Notes under the pieces: model-generated
Told to the model about the DNA's origin: nothing
The model's input: the letters and a program-made list of their open reading frames with translations, nothing else
The model's database searches: none
Assembly (NCBI GenBank): GCA_029959085.1
Contig: JARWIR010000091.1
Location: 1,116,001 to 1,180,000 of the forward strand
Reading direction: 5' to 3'
From: Nemophila menziesii
Taxonomy: Eukaryota; Streptophyta; Magnoliopsida; Boraginales; Hydrophyllaceae
DNA length: 64,000 nt
Part shown: positions 9,462-21,611 of the stretch, one piece after another
Layout of the letters: every line of letters starts with the position of its first letter
Position numbering within the stretch: the first letter of the stretch is position 1
Position numbers and translations under genes: made by a program

Positions 9462-11904
9462 ATGTCGCATTCAAATGAAGTTGGGACCTCTGGCAAGGGG
9501 GAAAAGGGAAAAAAGGTAAAATCAGGAATTTAATTGATTTTTATTAGTTTTTTCCGATTATATTGAGTATGTTAAGTTTTCTTTTGATTGCATGTTGTGT
9601 TTTCTGTTCATGCTTAGCAAATGACTATACGAATTCATAATAGTTACTTATGCTCAGTAAATTGATGCACATAATCGATGCATTTTCCATGATAAGCATC
9701 GATTATGTGCAACAATTGTTGATGCTCAGTAGTTTTAGATGCTCAGTAGTTTGATTAACAATTGTTTCTGCAATAAAAGTATTTATGCTCAATAATTTTA
9801 GATGTTCAGTAGTTTGATTATCAAAATCTGATTCTATGCTCAGTAAATTGTTGACCAAATTCGATGAAGTAAGTGAAATTGTACATGCTCAGTAGTTTGT
9901 ATGTTGTATATGCTCAAATAGGTTGCTGGATTTATGATTATATCGTTCATGCTCTGTGTTTCCTTTGTATGCTCAGTTGTTTTTTGTAATTGACTGGTGT
10001 AATTATCACTAAGATCACTTTATGCTAATGTTATGCTTTTATGCTCAGAGGTTGCTTCCATGCTCAATAACATGTATTTGTTTGTGTTTATTACAGAACA
10101 AGGAAAATAAGGAACTATAATACCGATCAACACTTGTCGGATTATTCACTCTACTGAAGAAAGACAAGTTTAGGAGTGAATATCTGGGGAAAAGCAGCAA
10201 AACACCCTTCCACAGACTGTGGATGGGGTTATATGGTAAGAGGGAGGATTACCAGTTCATTAAGAAATCCGATCAAGTCGTTAAACAGTTGATCGAATGC
10301 TACGACCGAGAAAAAATATATTCGTAATTGGTAAAGAACAGCTAAATGTAAAACCAAAGGAGGTCAAGATTCTGATGGGGATTGAGTGTGGAACTGCGTT
10401 GTTCCCGGAATTTACAAAAGATCAAGAAAACGCTCATAGCGAGTGGTATGATTGGGTCTTCCCAGGTTTAGACAAATCGAAACTTACCCTGCCGAAAGTC
10501 GATAAACGTATATTGCAGATACTGGAAGGACCGGCAACAGATGAAGCTCAGGAAGATATGGCAAAACTACTGAGCATGTACACGATAACCGCGCTGTTGT
10601 TCGCGAATAGAAATTACACGGTTAGGAAACCGTTCATCCTGCTGTGTGAAGACCTTGAAGGAATGAAGCTATACAACTGGGCTTCGGCTATCGTGGAGGA
10701 GATGATGGATGGGATCTCGACATACGAGGACATATGTTTTGTGACAGGAGGATTGTTTATACAGATGGTAAGTAATACAAACTTTACTGAATTTTTTATT
10801 TCATACTGATTAGTATAATATATATAATATTTCAGCCTTGGTATTATGAGCACGTAGCTGTCGGAAGATCCAGGGACCAGAATGCAACTCCAAGATTTTT
10901 AAAGTGGGAGTATCTTACTGGTTACAAAAAGGCAGACCCTCATCGGGTGAAACCAAAAAAGGTAATGAAATCTTGATACTACTACAATAATTTCCTTTTT
11001 TTTCTTTATAATTGTACTGAGTATGTATATTATTAATCGATTTTGTTTGTAAAATGTTTGCAGGTCTCTATAGAAGAGCTAGAACCTACTGACGAAGAGG
11101 AAGCCTTTCTTTGTTTACAAGGAAACGATCAAGATGGTAATGCTAATGTAGGTGAAGAAGTGAATGCTTAGGGAAATATTAACGATGGTGGTGCTAACGA
11201 AGGTGAAGAAGTTGATGCTCAGGACAACAATGTAAATGAAGGTGTCAATAATGAAGTTGATGAGGTCAATGCTCCGGAAAATGGTGACGAAGGTGTTGAT
11301 GTACATAATGATCAGAGCCATGGTGATAACGATGGTAACGAAGGTGATGACGTGAATGCTTCAACAACTGTTGATGAAGATAATAATCAAAACAATGGTG
11401 ATGGAGAGGATGAGGAAGGTCATGCTCAGACAAATGGTGATGGAGAGGAAGCTCAGAACAAAGAAAATGATGTTGAGGAGGACAATGTTGATGCTGTGAT
11501 GGATAGTGATGATATAAACATAAGTGACTGGATGAATGACAATGGAGATGGGTTTGAGATAAACAGAGAGGATGAAGGTGATGCTCAGTTGAAGACGGAC
11601 AACGACCAGAACACAGAAGTGTCAAGTGAGGCGGAAGAGATGGTGGTGGAAGACTCGTTAGAAGATGATGGTCCGCCAAATGGAGGCGATGATTATGAAA
11701 AGATGGAAACTGATGAACCGAGTAAGGTCGAAAAGGAAGCCGAGCAGGAGTCCGAGAAAGAAGACGGGAATGAAGAGATACAAGAGGTTGAAAGGGAAGC
11801 CGATAAGGAGTCTGAGAAAGAAGACGGGATAGAGGAGTCAGGCTTGTGTAAAGTTAAAGAAACTGTTGTAAATGAGGAGGCGGAGTGTCTGAGATACAGG
11901 TTTG
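9462..11904 (+). pseudogene. Broken multi-exon gene of a MULE-like element (DUF1985-like domain)
   Basis: Exon-like blocks with GT-AG borders are 9462-9515, 10097-10767, 10836-10961 and 11064 onward. The second block reads STLVGLFTLLKKDKF and later MYTITALLFANRNY, LLCEDLEGMKLYNWASAIVEE. This resembles the DUF1985 region that precedes Ulp1-type proteases in plant MULE-borne genes, an assignment by memory of the family. The last block encodes a long Asp/Glu/Asn-rich tail with EKE(A/D)-type repeats. Lesions: in-frame TAA at 10118-10120, a frame change in the A-run near 10312, and TAG at 11169-11171 where sister repeats have CAG. The frame runs into an LTR at 11905, so any protease domain is cut off. 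It is not a functional gene. Confidence 0.6.
9640..10075 (+). repeat. TATGCTCAGTA-type repeat cluster in an intron
   Basis: About twelve copies of ATGCTCA(G/A)TA or close variants lie irregularly spaced, mostly 15-55 bp apart, in the first intron of the broken gene. The reverse complement, TACTGAGCAT, recurs at 21908-22075 in the related element. Confidence 0.7.
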
Positions 11905-13431
11905 TGGTGGGGGCAAAGGTGTGATAAATAAATAGATAAATAAGAATAATAATAAAGAGCACACACCCTTGAGAACCACGGAACTCACTGCAAGTATCAC
12001 AGAGCGTTTGCAAGTTTTAATGATAAGTTAAGTTTGTTTGCAGGGATTTAATCCGTTAGATCTACTTGTATTTAACAAGCGTAAAGGAATTTAGATGTTT
12101 AGATTAAAATATAATAAGATAAATAATAATCTAACGCAAATAAATAAATAGTGAAAACAAATAAATAAAATGAATGTAAGTCAGATAAATTAGGATTAAT
12201 ATTATGAGTCTATTTTACTAAGTTGTTATTCTAACCTGTCAGAGATTAAGCATTATATATTAACCAGGATTCTAAATTCTACCTAGACTTTTCTAGGCTT
12301 AGGAGCAACCTCTCCACTACCAAGGTCTTGGGTAATGATTGGTGATTAAATCAAACCTTTATGGCTATCTAGTTAGGCAAGGGATCAAAACTAGACGATT
12401 ATGTGGTGTTGTCAATAACTAAAAATAATCTTAAGATTGACCAAATCTAAGGATGTAACGATAAGTCAAAACACATAATAACAATATACGCCAAGCTCAA
12501 TCAATTAAAATAACAAATAGTATTAATGAATTTAAGACAAAATAATAACCCAACCATTAAAAGTAAAACTTACAGAATAAAAGCATAGAAATATGGTTGA
12601 TCATAAATCTATAGCTAATTACCCTAAATATAGAGAAGGTAGATGTAGAAGAGGAGTTTGTCACTCTCCAACTTCTTGCTTCTTGTCTTCCTCTATAGGT
12701 CAGCTTGCTTCTTGGATGAATAGCTTGATTCTAAGGATGAATAATAAATATAAAGACTAAGCTATTATTTAAAAGTGAGAAAATACAAGTAAGGACTAAG
12801 CTTAAGCTTGAAACTGAGCAAGGACATGTTTACGATGGTATACAGGTGTATTTATAGGTGTTTAGGAAGACCTAATTCGTTTTCTTGAAGGAGAAGTAAG
12901 TAGTGGACTCCAAGCCCAACTCAAATTCGTAACCCTAAAAACATGCAATCAGGCCCGTTTTTCTTTTGGTTCTAGCAGCTTCAATACTCAGCCGTTTGAC
13001 GCGTATGAGTATACCAAATTCATCGTCTCGGAAAGATCTTCGACTTTGCTTTTGACCGTTTCTCCAAATTCCTCACTGTTCTTGAGATATAAGCTGATTT
13101 GTGGTCGTAGGTGCAGAAATTCAGGATTAAGGTAGCTTTTCCTTTTCCATGTTTTTAGCTTTTATTTCCTTATCTCCAATTACCATGTCTATCTCTTTCC
13201 ATATCTTGTAGTCTTTGACGTGGACTCTAATTAATCTCCATAATTATCTTTAAAAGCTTCACACTAAATAAATAATTAAACCCAATATGCTCTAAAAATA
13301 TTAATTTACGAAATCAAGACTCAAAATAGGAAAGTGCACTATTTCTCAAGAAAATCAACTCGAAGACTTCCTAAATCACTAAAAATGATGCCTCATCCTA
13401 ACATAAATCTATCACAAATGAGGAGACATCA
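11905..13431 (-). repeat. LTR of a Ty3-type element (copy A)
   Basis: Read on the - strand it starts TGATGTCTCC at 13431 and ends CCCCCACCA at 11905, about 1.53 kb. It is closely similar over its length to 62362-63866 in the opposite orientation. The outer flank (GTTTG) and the inner flank (AGAAC) do not match, so it is not a clean solo LTR. It is more likely the 3' LTR of a truncated element whose interior lies at higher coordinates. It interrupts the acidic-tail frame of the pseudogene at 9462-11904. Confidence 0.75.
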
Positions 13432-14990
13432 AGAACCCAACTCAAAGTTGTATCGTCCCGATACAATAAAGATAAAAACAAAGGGAAGTCTCTAAATACA
13501 CACCTAGGTCAATTAAGCACAAAAGACATAAGATAGAAGAATATGGAGAATAAACTCGAAGCAACTACTCAAAAAAATTCATGTAATAATATTTAAAAAC
13601 TACATACCTGTACACTTCTCATATCCACAATCAACACGGCTTGAATTCAAGATTAGATTAGCTTCGCAATGTAAGAAGGAGAGGAACTTTACTCGGTTCA
13701 CCAAGGAAGCTATAGATTGTTCATCGAACCTTACTAGTATCCAAAGCTCCACTTAACTACTCTCTATTGGCTCAATCACTTCTCAATTACATAGCAAAGA
13801 ATCAAAAGGTCTTTAAGGTTGTAATGTAGGCTTAGGGACGGTATGATAAGTATATTTGGATAATTTAGAGTGAGCTTTTGGCTCTCTCCTCACTAGCCAT
13901 CAACGAATCGCCCTAGAGCTTGAGTTACTCTCATAAAACGTTCTCACTCAACCCAATGAATTCTTTGATGCATAATTTAGCATCCCCAATAACCCAGTAA
14001 AAGCATAAGATGTTCACATAAAAATTCCACTTTGCCGGTCCTAATATATATATTTTCTTTTCTTTTCTAATCAACTTCTTTAGCTATGACTCTCTTTTTA
14101 ATGATGAGATATCACGCTATTTTCTCATATATATATTTTTTCTTTTCTTTTTATGCCCTTGTTGGCAATTTTAGCTCGTAGCTTCTTTTTCATTCACTAT
14201 TACCCCGACAAAGGGTTACAATATAAAAATCTGTGAATCATCCTCAATATAAAGAACAGAGCACAATTAATAAGCTCAAAAATCTCATCCCAATAAAAAT
14301 TCCCATAATGGTGGACCCACCACCCCAAACTCAAGCTCTAAAACAATTGTCTATGCATCGCGATTCGAGTGCGGGTATGGAAAAGTCCTATAATCTAAAG
14401 GGATATGGCTTATAATGTGGCTAAATAAAAGGCTTTAGAAAGGCTAGAAGGGGCTGAGAAGGATATAGCATATAAAATCAAAAATAACATGGTGAGAAGG
14501 TATAAAAAGGCTTCAAGTGGTTTCAAATATGAAAGAACCGCCTTAATCACTTTCTACCCTATGTAATTTCGTTATTTTCTTACCTTTAGCACTTTCATCA
14601 AATGGGTTTATCATCTAGCTTGGATCTCACGACCTACACACTTCTCAAGGTTCCCTGAGATCGAACATACTTTCTATCGCATTGCTAACTAATCTTTTCT
14701 TTACTATCAATGTGTGTTTTCCTGCAAATACTCAAAGCATACAAAATAAAATAGCTCATAAACATATTACTTTCTATCATTAATCCATTGACCTTATGCT
14801 TTTAAGCTATTAAACACACTCTACATACATCTAAACCTTCTCATAAAAATTTTAATTTTACCTAAAAAACAATAAAACACTGGAAAATGGAGATGAGAGA
14901 CAATGAATCCCCACACCCCCAACTCAAAAATGAGTCGTGTCCCCACGACTCGAAAAGACTCAAAAATAAAATCAGTAATTCTGGTGTAAT
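13432..14990 (-). mobile_element. Probable internal 3' noncoding remnant of the LTR-A element
   Basis: The stretch directly inside LTR A contains, on the - strand, TTGAGTTGGG next to the LTR and GAGTTGGGGGTGTGGGG at about 14910-14930. It has no coding capacity. Such G-rich leader/trailer motifs are usual in Athila-type noncoding regions, but the assignment is inference. It holds a perfect hairpin, GAGTCGTG/CACGACTC, at 14932-14951, and a second, GTATCG/CGATAC, near 13450. Confidence 0.4.
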
Positions 14991-16166
14991 TGCACTATAG
15001 GTCCCTGTCCAAATCGAAACAGGTCAATGGCCAAATACTAGTTCTGTCATTGCAGCATAGGTCCCTGTAGTCAATAGTCCCAGACGGGTCTGTATCCAGA
15101 TGGGGTTGTACCCAGATGGGGTTTTACCTAGATGGGGCTGAACGTACCTGCAAAAACAAGATTGACCAATAGAATAATTCATAAACAAAATTAACCACAG
15201 ATCTGGTGGTGTACTATTGCAGCGCTGGAGGGCATGGTGGGGTAGATCTGAAGGGCCACGGTGGGTGAAGCATGGTGGTGGTGGATCTGAGCAGCAGGTC
15301 ATCAGGTCAGGTACAGCGGTGGCGATGGATCAGAGCAACAGCGGCGCAGCGCAACAGGTCATCGGGTCTGGTACAGCGGCGACGAGGTCATCACGAACAA
15401 AGGCATTTGTTCTGCATTTCACGGCGGTGGTGGAGAATAACGATCAGATCTGATGTGTTTGTTCTGCAGCAGAGGCTTTTCGCTTCTACAGAATGAAGGG
15501 TGTTCACGTCGGCGAAAGAGGGTGGGAAGAAGAGATGGTGTCGCGTTCGTGTTGGTGGTGGAGTATTAGCAGCGGCGGTCCAGCAACGACTTCGTTTTGG
15601 CTCCGATTTCAGTTGCTATGGAGTTTCTTAGCCCACGAATGGTGGGGGTGGTCAATACTGCAGGAGAGAAGGTGAAGCAGGGAGTGGCGCCAGATTTGGG
15701 AGTTTGCTGTTGCTCTGGTTGCTGCTGCTGCTGCTACTGCTTCTCCGGTTGCTGCTGCGAGGGTGGTCAATAGTGCAGGAGAGAGGGTGAAGCAGCGAGT
15801 GGTGCTATGGTGAGTGTGAGGGATTGTGGTGGTGGTGGTGATTACAGTGCTTCAAAGAGAATAGAGATGGAGAGAGAAGAGAGAGGGCGAGGAGAGAGAA
15901 GAGAAAGGGAAGAGTAGCCGTCCTAGAGCAAAGATTCGTAACAATATAGGGTTTTGATTTTGGATTTGGATTTCTCACTGTAATATGATCTGATGGGGAG
16001 GGTATTTTAAGTTTTTTGGGCTTCTCTAACTAGCTAGTTAGTAGTAGGCCTTATATTATTAACCTATATGTTATGGAGGCATTATTTTATAATTCACCCT
16101 TAGTTTATTTGTGCATAGGGTGGGTCTTTGAATTGAGTTCATGATTCCATATTTCTTTGGGTAAGA
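14991..16166. other. No gene seen; low-complexity noncoding DNA
   Basis: The stretch holds AGGTCCCTG motifs (15000-15070), three CCAGATGGGG-like units (15095-15140), G-rich GGTGGTG/GCGGCG runs (15190-15830) including GCT triplets near 15720, and purine-rich GAGAGA runs (15850-15910). Open frames here are compositional and match no protein I know. Confidence 0.5.
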
Positions 16167-16328
16167 CTTCCATCCAATATTGGATGGTCCAATATTTACA
16201 TCATAATCCTTTATTATTATATCAAAACACATGTTATTAGATTAATAAGTTAATTACTTTTGTAAGTTTAAAACATGGATATGTGTATGAATATAATTGA
16301 TGTAGGATTATCCAATATTGGATGGAAG
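16167..16328. mobile_element. MITE with CTTCCATCCAATATTGGAT ends
   Basis: The 162-bp element starts with CTTCCATCCAATATTGGAT, and the reverse complement of its right end begins with the same 19 bases. Next to the termini a second inverted stretch (CATCATAATCC against GATGTAGGATTA) extends the palindrome. It lies about 0.4 kb upstream of the WD40 gene start and could form part of its promoter region. The superfamily was not resolved. Confidence 0.65.
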
Positions 16329-16711
16329 AATTTTCCTATTTTTTTTAACGGTACAAAGAGACAAACTTTTTAATTAAACCATTTAAGTCTAGATTTTTAA
16401 GTCCAATAGCTTTCTTTCATAGTCCAATGGACTCCCATTTCCTTCAAGATTGCACTGAAATCACTTTTTTCATAAGTCTTTGGACCATGGCCCATAAGGT
16501 GTAAGAGAGGCAATTTTTCCCCAAAGTTTCATAAAAATATAATTACATTTTTCTTTGACGGAAAATGACATATTTCGCGGCCGCTTTAGAAAAAACCGCG
16601 ACGACACACTATTTTGCTTTTAATTTCAATCTCTTCTTCCCTTTTCACGAGAGACAGTTTATCGACCAAAAAAAAGAAAAAACCAGAGGCAATTCCAGCT
16701 GAAGCCTTCAA

Positions 16712-19126
16712 ATGCCAGAAACCATATCAATGGCAGGTACTATCGAATATTTCATTTAATATATTATACCATTTAATATATCAATACCTATTTTTCATGG
16801 AGTTCATATATACATATTTGATTTATAAATTAGTTTAAGTAATTTTTTTTAATAATGCACATATGTTTTCTTAGGAGGTCAATCAGAAGAGAAAGAAGAC
16901 AAAGTCTTTTTAGAACTCACCGAAGAAATCCTCCAGAACATGGAAGTTGGCATGGCTTTTCGCGATTATGTAAGGATTTTCAGATAATTTTTCCTTTTCT
17001 TTGAACTCTAATTAGTGTTGAATTATAGTTCAGTTTTCCACTTAATTCTCATTTTTTTTTTCTGGGTTGTGTAACACTTGTTACATAATTGCATTTTGGA
17101 GACTGATGTTACTATAGCAAGCGCAAAAGAGTAAATTTATGTTTCTTGAGCTCAAAATTTTAAATTTAAACCCTAGATGATAACTTGTTCCCTAATTTTC
17201 CAATACTATTTGGGCTTAAGTTAAGAATTGGTCTTTTATCATACAGATATGACTTGTATACAAGTACATTGAGTAATATTATCAAGTGGGAGCTAAAAAA
17301 ACACATAGCCAATTTTTTGTTTATTAACCCAATTATACATACATGTTAAAAATTATAGTCAATTTGATCTGCATTTTGTAGTTAGTAGGGTTTGCATAGG
17401 ATTAAATTGCGCAGTTGGTCCCTTTGTTATTCAAAATAGTCAAATATACGCTTGTGTTTCAAAGAGTAGCAAATATAATCCCTATCTCAAGGCACGATTA
17501 TATAATATCTCTCGTTTATTATATTGACATGTTTACCCCTTATTACTTTGACAGAAGAGCAGAATCAGTTCCATGGATTTTCACAAGACATCTAATCATT
17601 TGGTTACAGCTAGTGATGATGAATCTATCCGCTTATACGATGTTGCCAATGCCACGTAAGCATCATTAATGAAATTGCGCTGTTGGTCCCTGTGTTATGC
17701 ATAATAGCAAATATACACCGAAGATTTTATGTCCACCTGGCTAATACAATGCCTTGTTATGTTATAAAATAGGTGCTTGAAGACAATTAATAGCAAAAAA
17801 TACGGAGTTGATTTAGTTAGCTTTACTGCTCATCCCACAACTGTTATATACTCCTCCAAGAATGGTTGGGATGGTATGTGTAATAATAATTAGATCAAAG
17901 CATTGAAACTATAAGAATTTAATATTTATCTTATTTTTTTCAGAATCTTTAAGGCTTTTATCTTTACATGATAACAAGTACTTACGATACTTCAAGGGTC
18001 ACCATGACAGGTAAGCATATTGTGTTTTTACTATTACTTATACTTTCTTCTTATTGCATAATTAATAATTATATTGTTGAATTTGCAGAGTTGTTTCGTT
18101 AAGTTTATATAGAAGTGAGTGCATTATATCTGGTTCGTTAGATCAAACAGTTTTACTTTGGGATCAACGAGTTGAAAAATGCCAGGTGAAAATTCCTCTC
18201 CCTCACAAATTTGTATGGGTAATTTGGTAATTTATTAAATGGGTTATTTGATAATATCAGGGTCTTTTACATGTTCAAGGGAGACCTGCTACAGCTTATG
18301 ATGATCAAGGACTTGTTTTTGCTATTGCATATGGTGGACACGTAAGATTATTTGATGCTCGTAAATATGAAAAGGTTAGAGAATTTTACTATTAAAATGT
18401 TTTTTTTATTTAAAAAAAAAACTTACACTTTTATTATTGAAGGGTCCTTTTGACATTTTTCCAGTTGGAGGAGATATATCTGATGCTAATACTGTGAAAT
18501 TCAGTAATGATGGAAGACTTGTGCTTTTAACTACTTCAGGTGGATATATTCATGTTCTTGATTCATTCCAAGGAACATTGGTGAGTTTTCATTATCTAAT
18601 GTAAAATAACAAATACCCCCCTGTAGTTTGACAAAAGTTCAAAAAAACCCTATGATTTTGTAAAGCAAATAACTTTTTTTTTTTTTTGTTTGAAAATAAA
18701 ATCTAGTTATCAACATACGATGTAAAACCTGTTTCGAGCAAATCTACTTTAGAGGCATCTTTTAGTCCAGACGGAACATTTGTTATTTCAGGTAATTATT
18801 ATTATAATTATATATTTAGTAAAAATAATTGAAATTCGGTTTTCAAATATTTGGCAGGATCAGGAGATGGTAGTGTGTTTGCTTGGAATGCTCGAACTGG
18901 AAAAGAGGTTTGACTAATTTGACTATTAATTAAACATTTATTTACTCCATTTATGTTATTAAATAATATGATAATACTTTAGGTTGCGAGTTGGATGAGT
19001 ACGGAAGATCAACCACCTGTAATTAAGTGGGCCCCGGGGAGTTTAATGTTTGTGACTGGTTCATCCGAGTTATCCTTTTGGATTCCTGATTTGTCCAAAC
19101 TTGCAGCTCATGTTGGTCGAAAGTAG
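16712..19126 (+). CDS. APRF1: SWD2/WDR82-type WD40 protein, APRF1-like COMPASS subunit
   Basis: Eleven exons: 16712-16736, 16875-16969, 17555-17655, 17773-17873, 17944-18010, 18089-18185, 18261-18374, 18443-18580, 18707-18791, 18858-18907, 18983-19126. All introns are GT-AG, and the 1017-nt product encodes 338 residues without a stop. Family landmarks in order: LTEEILQNMEVG near residue 25, ISSMDFHKT, TASDDESIRLYDV, YFKGHHDRVVSLSL, SGSLDQTVLLWDQR, KFSNDGRLVLLTT, SGSGDGSVFAWN and a C-terminal WAPGS...SELSFWIPDLSKL. This fits Arabidopsis APRF1/S2LA, about 330 residues, rather than its paralogue. By family knowledge the protein is a seven-bladed propeller of the nuclear COMPASS-like H3K4 methyltransferase complex and promotes flowering. 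A second in-frame ATG at 16730 has G at +4 and could be the true start. A 3'UTR intron at about 19145-19224 is possible. Confidence 0.93.
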
Positions 19127-20225
19127 GATTTTTACAATGAAAAGGTGCAGTGTTTGTTTACTTTAATAATAATAATAGTATATTAAGTTTTATTTATTTA
19201 ATAGTTTTTTTATTTTGGTTACAGAAAGGAGAAAGGAAATATTTATGTTGTATTTAAGATATGTAAAGAAAGGCTTGTGCTTGCTCTCTCAGATGATTTA
19301 CTCCAAAGAAGAAGCTTGTACAAGGTACTATAATGTGAAAAATTATAATTCAGTTTAACAAAAATGTTTAAACAGAATTAATTATGTCAGGGATGTCAAA
19401 TCTTTCATCATGATAGCTTGAGGAAGAATAGACTTGAAGTATCATATCATGTCCAAAGAAGTTCATCAGTTTTGCAAGCCTCTTGTTTTTTTTTTTTTTT
19501 TTTTTTCGTTTTTTTCTTTAACTAGATAATTTTTTGTATGTTAAAACACCTATTTACCCTTGTGTGTTGGACCACATACAATTTCTCTCAATTTCTAGCG
19601 AGATGCACCTGTGAAATGAGAGAATGTTGAAAATGAATAATTTTACTTTCAGTTGTAGCTGACAATACTAGAGTGAAGAATATACCCTTTGTAATGATTA
19701 TAGTGAAATGAAAAAAGGTGAGGTGATGTATTGAGATACATCATCTTTACTTGGAAGGGGATGTTACGTGTTTGAAGCTTTAAAAAGCTTAAAAGATATT
19801 GGATCTTTCAAGTATTCATGGGGCTAACAAAACAAGGATCGTCTATACTTTCCTCATTGTCTCTTCTCTCACTCTCTCTTTCTCTTTCTCTCTCACACAC
19901 ACAAACGTAACACAAAGTACATACATACACATTTAAACTACACGGTACTTTCCAGTGACTTAAATGACATAATACTCATGAGATGCCAAAATATGTGAAA
20001 AAACTGTCAAACCAAATGTAGTAAAGCATCAACACCAAATCTTCTCGATCGGGACCCTTTCCAATCACAGGCACGATAAAATATTTTTAACAAAACATAC
20101 TCATTAAAGACTAACACTCTTCACGAAAAACTTGTGAAAGACCGAGTTTTTTTATTTCTAACATTTTGTGAAAAAATAATTGCATCATAAACGTATCTGA
20201 AAAAATATTTGCGGAACTAACATGT
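19127..20225. other. 3' flank of the WD40 gene, no further gene
   Basis: The stretch holds the probable 3'UTR of the APRF1-like gene, a T-run at about 19488-19507 and a CT/CA simple repeat at about 19860-19905. No other coding region is visible. Confidence 0.5.
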
Positions 20226-20226
20226 T

Positions 20227-20349
20227 GGCGCTCCTCCAAGGAGCGCCTCCATCTTAATTTTTTAATCAACGAATTAGCGAGGCGCTCTTCCAAGGAGCGC
20301 CTCCCTTAATAATTTTTTACGGGTTGTGAGGCGCTCCCCAGGGAGCACC
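20227..20349. promoter_or_regulatory. Three hairpins upstream of a TATA box
   Basis: Three copies of a GGCGCTC...GAGCGCC inverted repeat lie at 20227-20247, 20281-20301 and 20330-20349. The third has one arm mismatch (GGGAGCACC). They are spaced 54 and 49 bp apart and end about 10 bp before TATAAATA at 20360-20367. They look like the upstream promoter elements of the MULE-type gene fragment that follows. Confidence 0.6.
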
Positions 20350-20359
20350 TATCTTTCAA

Positions 20360-20367
20360 TATAAATA
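20360..20367 (+). promoter_or_regulatory. TATA box of the MULE-type gene fragment
   Basis: TATAAATA is followed by a C/A-rich leader. A good 5'UTR splice donor (AAAAAG/GTAATC, exon end 20497) and an acceptor (TTATTTTAG, exon start 20751) place the start ATG ten bases into the second exon. Confidence 0.55.
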
Positions 20368-20760
20368 CCCCCACCGGGAAATGAAACCCTAACCCATCTC
20401 TTACACCATTTTCTTTCATTCTTTTACTCCAAAAATCACAAAAATCAAACCAAATAATCAACCAAACTCACTAAATTCACCTTAATCTTCTAAAAAGGTA
20501 ATCATTTTATCTATTACAACTACTATTAATTTCAATTCTAATATATGTTTATGTTTTTTTTTGTTTTATTATTTGTATAATTGTGATATAATTAGTATTT
20601 TTTTTTATCAAGGGTTGTATATCTAATGCATGTTGGTATAACTAATAATTGTTAGCATTTTGTCATCGAAGCCTAAATTGTTTGGAATAATAATTAATTT
20701 TTTTTTTTTGAAAATTATGGTTAGTTATTGAATTTAATTTTTTATTTTAGGTTTGATAAT

Positions 20761-20970
20761 ATGGAATTTAATTGGTTATATCATTATGGTGGAAGAATTT
20801 CGAATGGTAGTAATGCTGCGGTAGATTATATCGGTGGAGAAAGTGGTATATTTACGACGAAGGAAAATACAACTCTTCGGGAACTTAAACATAAGATATG
20901 CGCAAATTATCACACTTTTTGGATCAAATTGTTACAAATAATAAATCAAAAAATTGTCCCGAACACTTAG
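20761..20970 (+). pseudogene. N-terminal fragment of a MULE transposase gene
   Basis: The 69-residue reading frame starts MEFNWLYHYGGRI and continues with DYIGGE and LRELKHKIC. This is the pattern of the N-terminal PB1-like/MuDR segment at the start of many plant MULE transposases. The leader intron (20498-20750) ends just before the ATG. The frame stops at 20970, and no transposase core (DDE, SWIM zinc finger) follows in the next kilobase, so this is a truncated copy. The family assignment is from motif memory. Confidence 0.55.
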
Positions 20971-21611
20971 TCTAAAATTGAAAGGTCGGCTTGCTAATTA
21001 AACTAGTTAATGGAATTAAAAGCGGAGTTTTTTTTCTAAAAAAACATGAGTTGAGTAAATTTTAAGAGTAATGCTATATATCATCCCTTTTGTTTTACCT
21101 TTCTATCATCTTTAATGTGTCATCTTATGTCATATTAAATAAACGAAAATAATTAGGAGGGAGAAACAGTTTATTGTTTTTTAAAACTTTACATAGAATA
21201 TAGGGTGAGCAAATGACCCGCTTGACCCGTTCAGACCGTTTGATTAGCCATAACCCAAACCATATAGCCCGTTGGGTCTATACCAGACCTTACTTTTAGC
21301 AAAACACGTGGGTTCAGACCTATACTGGGCTTTCATTTTGGCAAACCCCGATTGATCCATCCCAACCCGCCATTCATATAAATATATTCATATGTATAAT
21401 ATATATTATGTACACTATATAATCTTTAGTTTATTTATATTAACATTCAAATTATTTAATGATGTAAGATTTGCATAACTAAAAAAAGTATGACGATTGA
21501 CTAATAATATTAGTGTTTTATTCTCAATAATATGATTATTACCTATATTAGAATATAATATTATATTTGTGTCACATTTTAACTAATATGATTTTTATAT
21601 GATAAATAAAT
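20971..21611. other. No gene seen
   Basis: AT-rich spacer. A short stretch at about 21205-21370 contains ACCCGCTTGACCCG and CCCAACCCGCC motifs of the kind scattered in plant repeats. Confidence 0.4.

Noticed and set aside
11266..11679. 137-residue His/Leu/Pro-rich frame on the minus strand
   Set aside because: It is the antisense of the Asp/Glu/Asn-rich exon of the MULE-like pseudogene.
15217..15675. Trp/Gly-rich open frames
   Set aside because: They reflect GGT/GCG-rich low-complexity DNA; three frames are open at once.
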